Shown piece after piece: positions 62,996 through 64,000 of a stretch of DNA of 64,000 nucleotides. Each line of letters opens with the position of its first letter. The first letter of the stretch is position 1. A program made the position numbers and the translations under genes. This DNA comes from Lederbergia citrea (GTDB lineage Bacteria; Bacillota; Bacilli; Bacillales; Bacillaceae_C): positions 372,001 to 436,000 of the forward strand of contig NZ_JAGYPH010000002.1 in assembly GCF_018343525.1 (NCBI RefSeq). Reading direction: 5' to 3'. The notes under the pieces are model-generated. The model worked only from the letters and a program-made list of their open reading frames with translations. It ran no database searches and was not told where the DNA came from.

Positions 62996-64000
62996 TTAAA
63001 ATATTAAATGTGCAATTAATGTAATGATCGGCAATGTAATCAGTGTACGCAGTATGAACAGGATAATTAAATCCTTCATGCCTACTGGAATCTTGGAACC
63101 GAGCAGGACGCCGCCAACTTCTGACATATATATGAGTTGGGTGACGGATACGCTGGCAACAATGAATCGGGTCATATCTGACTCAATGCCTTCTGCTAAA
63201 ATGGAAGGCAGGAACATGTCGGCAAATCCGACGACCAATGTTTGCGAAGCGGCCTGTGCTTCAGGCACTCTCAAAAGCTCAAGCAGCGGGATAAAAGGAA
63301 CACCCAGCCATTGAAATAATGGTGTGTACTCCGCAATCACCAATGCAACAGTGCCGAGCGCCATAACAATCGGTGCTACACCTAACCACATATCAAGAAT
63401 ATTTTTGCTTCCGTCCAATAAAAATTTACTAATACTCTTGCTTTTTCTAGCTTGGAGCTGTGCTTGCTCCAATCCATATCCGAATCTGGAATAACCTTCA
63501 GGAATAATTTCTGACGTTTGATCGTCTTCTTTTTCATTAATAAATGTATCAGGCTTGGTGGAAAGCGGCCAAATGCGCGGAAGGATAAATGCTGCAATTA
63601 AGCCTGAAAAAGTAACCGCAAAATAATAAGGAACGAAGTAATTCATTAATCCGACCTGTTTAATCACAACGATACTGAATGTAATTGATACAACAGAGAA
63701 GGTTGTCCCAACAATCGCGGCTTCCCTTTTTGTATAATATCCGTCCTCGTATTGTCTGCTTGTCAGTAAAACACCGATCGTTCCATCTCCAAGCCATGAA
63801 GCGAGTGCATCAATGGAAGATCGGCCTGGTAACTTAAAAACGGGCCGCATGAATTTAGTTAAAAGAGCTCCAAATAACTCAAGCAACCCAAAATTTAATA
63901 GAAGTGGAAGTAAGAGTCCTGCGAATAAAAATACACTAAATAGAACAGGTAATAAATCAAATAATAAAATGGCACCTGTATTTTCCGACCAAATAGCTTC
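62996..64000 (-). CDS. YjiH-family nucleoside-recognition (Gate) membrane protein, cut by window edge
   Basis: The frame stays open from 62996 to the right edge, giving at least 334 residues of the C-terminal part. It has about seven hydrophobic segments, with a cytoplasmic loop (STKPDTFINEKEDDQTSEIIPEGYSRFGYG). SSIDALASWLGDGTIGVLLTSRQYEDGYYTKREAAIVGTTFS and FADMFLPSILAEG are family hallmarks of YjiH/Gate proteins. These are probable transporters of unknown substrate. The start codon lies beyond the window. Confidence 0.82.
   Translation of the reverse strand, partial: EAIWSENTGAILLFDLLPVLFSVFLFAGLLLPLLLNFGLLELFGALLTKFMRPVFKLPGRSSIDALASWLGDGTIGVLLTSRQYEDGYYTKREAAIVGTTFSVVSITFSIVVIKQVGLMNYFVPYYFAVTFSGLIAAFILPRIWPLSTKPDTFINEKEDDQTSEIIPEGYSRFGYGLEQAQLQARKSKSISKFLLDGSKNILDMWLGVAPIVMALGTVALVIAEYTPLFQWLGVPFIPLLELLRVPEAQAASQTLVVGFADMFLPSILAEGIESDMTRFIVASVSVTQLIYMSEVGGVLLGSKIPVGMKDLIILFILRTLITLPIITLIAHLIF

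Overview
The window looks like a chromosomal segment of a low-GC Gram-positive endospore former of the Bacillaceae (Bacillus, Cytobacillus, Neobacillus or Mesobacillus type). The reasons are strong purine-rich ribosome binding sites, frequent TTG/GTG starts, U-rich hairpin terminators, and many genes with clear Bacillus subtilis counterparts: gltC, amhX, tcyP, ylbL, ypuA, ywbE, rlmI-like ywbD and kbl. No rRNA, tRNA, prophage or plasmid functions were found. The left edge cuts an unidentified gene and the right edge cuts a YjiH-type membrane protein gene.

Layout. 1-9.6 kb: a serine hydrolase and an FAD-linked dehydrogenase, a large catalase behind a good SigB-type promoter, a TauE/SafE exporter, gdhA divergent from a gltC-like regulator, and an AmhX-like amidohydrolase. 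9.7-12 kb: a divergent PurC paralogue with a purine/nucleoside deaminase, and an SH3 plus amidase_3 wall hydrolase. 12.0-12.9 kb: a transposase remnant flanked by two copies of a GC-rich structured repeat. 13-27 kb: an MFS exporter, YlbL and YpuA, a Mn/Zn ABC importer, a polyol dehydrogenase, an rRNA methyltransferase, PepA, and an SDR plus divergent QueA-like pair. These are followed by a cluster of tandem palindromes, a DUF1646 transporter and small genes. 27-43 kb: an acetolactate-synthase-like enzyme, a frameshifted ATPase, an LD-carboxypeptidase, two tandem chemoreceptors with SigD promoters, an unlisted 46-residue protein, TcyP, YihY, HAD, GNAT, quinone reductase, MFS and phosphotransferase genes, and two more families of short tandem repeats.

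43.2-55.6 kb is the most coherent system. It holds a MurK-like sugar kinase, a cytoplasmic AmiE-like serine hydrolase, a TIM-barrel isomerase, a Gfo/Idh oxidoreductase, an MFS carrier, MurQ etherase, a complete sugar ABC importer (without an ATPase gene), a GH4 glycosidase and a GntR/UTRA regulator. I read it as a PTS-independent route for recovering N-acetylmuramic acid or muropeptides from cell-wall fragments. It has two good CcpA (cre) sites and short dyads over the -35 regions of its three visible promoters.

55.7-64 kb: a DUF915 hydrolase, an ATPase with a duplicated P-loop domain, the kbl-tdh threonine-to-glycine operon with an unusual structured spacer, RecQ, a third copy of the GC-rich repeat, and the partial YjiH gene.
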